A DNA stretch of 64,000 bases from Eonycteris spelaea (Eukaryota > Chordata > Mammalia > Chiroptera > Pteropodidae), in assembly GCA_003508835.1 (NCBI GenBank), contig PUFA01000084.1:4650001-4714000 (forward strand), written 5' to 3'. How positions within the stretch are numbered: position 1 is the stretch's first letter; the number at the start of each line of letters is the position of its first letter. The notes beneath the pieces are model-generated. The model was given only the letters and a program-made list of their open reading frames with translations. It ran no database searches and was not told where the DNA came from. Shown here in pieces: positions 61,836 to 64,000 of this stretch. A program made the position numbers and the translations under genes.

Positions 61836-62024
61836 GACAAAAACCTTTGGGACAATGGAGGTTGGGTGAGGATGGGTTACAGAATTTCATCTGTTCACCC
61901 ACATGCCAGGCATAGATAAAAATGAGATGGGTTTGTGATCAGGTATCAGTCATTAGATCTCATCAACACACAACTTTGAAACCTCCTCCTAGATCTGCTA
62001 GAACACTTTTGAAAACAGTTCCAC

Positions 62025-62190
62025 TGTGATGTAATGAAGAGTTCAGATCCCATTTCTGCCTTTTATAAACCTTTGGATCAAAGTAGTAGTTTCCCACTAC
62101 TTTGACTCTCAGAAATGAAGCTAATCCATGTCAAATACCTGGTATGGTATCGAACATATGACATATGCTCAATGAACAATAGTCTTGCAA
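62025..62190 (+). mobile_element. MIR SINE fragment, sense
   Basis: 'agagttcagatcccatttct', 'tctcagaaatgaagctaatc', 'atacctggtatggtatcgaa' and 'catatgctcaatgaacaata' follow MIR order. It is diverged. Confidence 0.55.
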
Positions 62191-62439
62191 GAAACTAGGC
62201 CTTTCCAAAATATCATTCACACAGCTCAAGCAACCTAATGAGAATGAGGAAGGGAACGTTGACATTTGCCGTCAACCTTGGTGTGTGGATTGGTATACCA
62301 TTCAAACTCAGCAATATTCCTAGACATTCCAATAAATAGGTTTCCAAGATTCTCCTATTTTTCATTCATTCAACATGTCTAAAGCACCTTTTATGTATAA
62401 AGTTTCAAGTTAAATGTTGTAGTCCCTTCTAAGTCTAGG

Positions 62440-62905
62440 ATTCATTCATTCAATTATTTATTCAACACCTGTGTATTAAGGGCCTACACAGTATGCCAGA
62501 CACTATATTGTAGGTGCTGGCATTATAATGGACAAGAAGATAGAAAAGATCTCTACTCCTACTGAACTTATGTTTTAGGTAGAGGAAACAAAAAAGGAAA
62601 AGAAGAGAAAAAAGAAAAGAAAAGAAAAAAATGAAAAAGAAGAGGATAAAACAGAAGAATAATAATGTCAGTGGTGTTAAGTACCATGACAAGTCACAAC
62701 TGGCAAGGGATTGCTTTACAACAATAAGGTAATCAGGGATGTGCTCTATAAAGATGTGGCATTTGAGTTGAGATATGAATAACTGGGGCAAGTCACCACA
62801 AATAGAGAAATAGAACACTCTAAGAAGGAATGAGATTGAAACACATAAAAGTAGCTAAAGGAAAGAAGAGTGTGGTGTATGGATAGAGAGCAATGGGGAG
62901 AGATA
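62440..62905 (-). mobile_element. LINE-2, antisense, interrupted by A/G tract
   Basis: Reversed L2 3' end: 'attcattcattcaattattt' (62441), 'gcctacacagtatgccagac' (62482), 'gttaagtaccatgacaagtc' (62676), 'ggcatttgagttgagatatg' (62758) and 'aatagaacactctaagaagg' (62809). Confidence 0.8.
62589..62645 (+). repeat. A/G-rich (GAAAA)n tract inside L2
   Basis: Purine-only run of gaaaa/gaaaag units interrupting the antisense L2. Confidence 0.85.
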
Positions 62906-63740
62906 TGAGATGACAGGATTCTATGATTCTATGATGTTGTCAATTTTAGGATGGTATGGATTTGCTCCTAACAGCAGGATACCTTATTAGGCAGGAAAAA
63001 AAATTGATTTTAAGGTATATATTCCATACTTGTTTAGTTTTCTCTGTCTGTTATTCGGATGACTAATCTGGTTTCTCCAGTAGTACACATTTGTTGTTAT
63101 TGTCAGTTCAATATCTCCTTTTCTTCTCTTTCTAGAAGAGGAAAGAATTCTCCTCCTACTTCCACCATCTGGTTGGTTAGAGTGATATTTCAATAAGAAT
63201 GTTACCTAACCATAAGGTGGTAAATAATCTGGTAAAACCAATCAGAAAATTTCCTAGGATTTTTCTGAGATTTATGAGGGACTGATCCTTTTCCTCATTA
63301 GTTATGAAGCTTTAAAGATAAAATTCTGAGGCAATTTATAGATATGGCTTCAGCTCATGGGAAGAGCTGGTGTCAAAGAGTGGAAAGAATAGAGAGAAGC
63401 AAAGTTGAAGTATGGAAAGACAGAGACCTGAGACCTTCATTTCTCTGGATTAAGACTACTGTACCCACTCTTCTCTCATTATTGTTGTAGTTTTGCTCCC
63501 TGAGCTAAAAAGTTCCTCTGTGGTTTAAGGTAGCTTGAGTTGTGCTTTTTTCATTTCAATCAGGAGTTATTACTTATTCGTGGTCTCATCTGAAACCTGG
63601 GTGTTTGGGTGTTTCCCAACTCTTGTTTTCCTGATTCTTGCCCACATTCTCCCCAGACATGCAGTGTTCTTCCATTCTCCGAATCTGGGAAAGAGATATG
63701 ATAAATCAGAATCTGAGTTTTAAAGGAGCAGATTTATGGC
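62906..63740. other. Unassigned non-coding DNA
   Basis: No gene or repeat recognised. 'attctatgattctatgatg' at 62919-62937 is a small direct duplication. Confidence 0.55.
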
Positions 63741-63744
63741 TGAA

Positions 63745-63955
63745 CTCCAGATCATTTCAGACCATCTACCTGGCCTAAGTTAGTTAACCTATCTGAGTCG
63801 TGGTTTTTTTCACCTGTAAAGAAATGGGAATCATAAGTGTTTACCCAAATGCAAGTATAAACTTGAGGTAGGGGTCAAAAGAGGTGATAAAAGTAAGCCA
63901 CTCAGTATCATACCTAGTACAGACTTCCATAAATAGTAGCCTTCATTATAACTCA
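63745..63955 (+). mobile_element. MIR SINE, sense
   Basis: 'gttagttaacctatctgagt', 'ttcacctgtaaagaaatggg', 'aagtaagccactcagtatca' and 'ccataaatagtagccttcat' follow MIR order to near its 3' end. Confidence 0.7.
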
Positions 63956-64000
63956 GCATTCAAATGCTACCAGTGCTCCTTAACTTCCCTTTTGGGTTTG

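Overview
This window is non-coding DNA from a placental (eutherian) mammal. The evidence is its repeat content: old LINE-1 and LINE-2 pieces, MIR SINEs, MaLR (MLT1-type) LTRs, an ERVL-type provirus remnant, hAT-Charlie and Tigger DNA transposon remnants, and eukaryotic microsatellites, on an A+T-rich background. I see no Alu, rodent B1/B2, carnivore tRNA-Lys SINE or ruminant BovB, so the species cannot be narrowed down; an Alu-poor primate gene desert remains possible. I found no protein-coding exon. The longest open frames (120-134 codons) have no recognisable domain, no codon structure and often overlap repeats.

Layout. 1-12 kb: mostly unassigned A+T-rich DNA with an antisense LTR (about 1.8-2.25 kb), two degraded MLT1-like pieces and an antisense L2. 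12.1-12.8 kb: an L1 copy with a large internal deletion. 17-21.5 kb: microsatellites and an A+T tract around a Charlie element. 22.5-24.1 kb: sense L2, a MIR and an L2 3' end. 25-30 kb: a Charlie element, a sense LTR, an antisense L1, an antisense MLT1 LTR and an L2 piece. 31.4-32.2 kb: antisense L2, a G/GA tract and antisense L1 with a tetranucleotide repeat. 33.5-39.0 kb: a roughly 5.5-kb sense L1 truncated inside the ORF2 endonuclease. 46-47.3 kb: antisense L2 and an LTR-like element.

The two most informative loci are on the right. At about 47.8-51.6 kb lies an antisense ERVL-type remnant with LTR-like sequence, a leucine-tRNA-type primer binding site and a reverse transcriptase whose catalytic box is destroyed. 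A 154-bp Tigger-type element with TA duplications is nested in it. At 54.8-54.95 kb a full-length 5S rRNA retropseudogene, with A-tail and 13-bp target duplications, is inserted in a LINE-2. The remainder (55.7-64 kb) is further L2, MIR, MLT1 and Charlie remnants in unassigned sequence.

No genes act together here. The window is best read as an intergenic or deep-intronic record of nested transposition. No new biological system is evident. Family names rest on recognition by eye, and most repeat ends are approximate.
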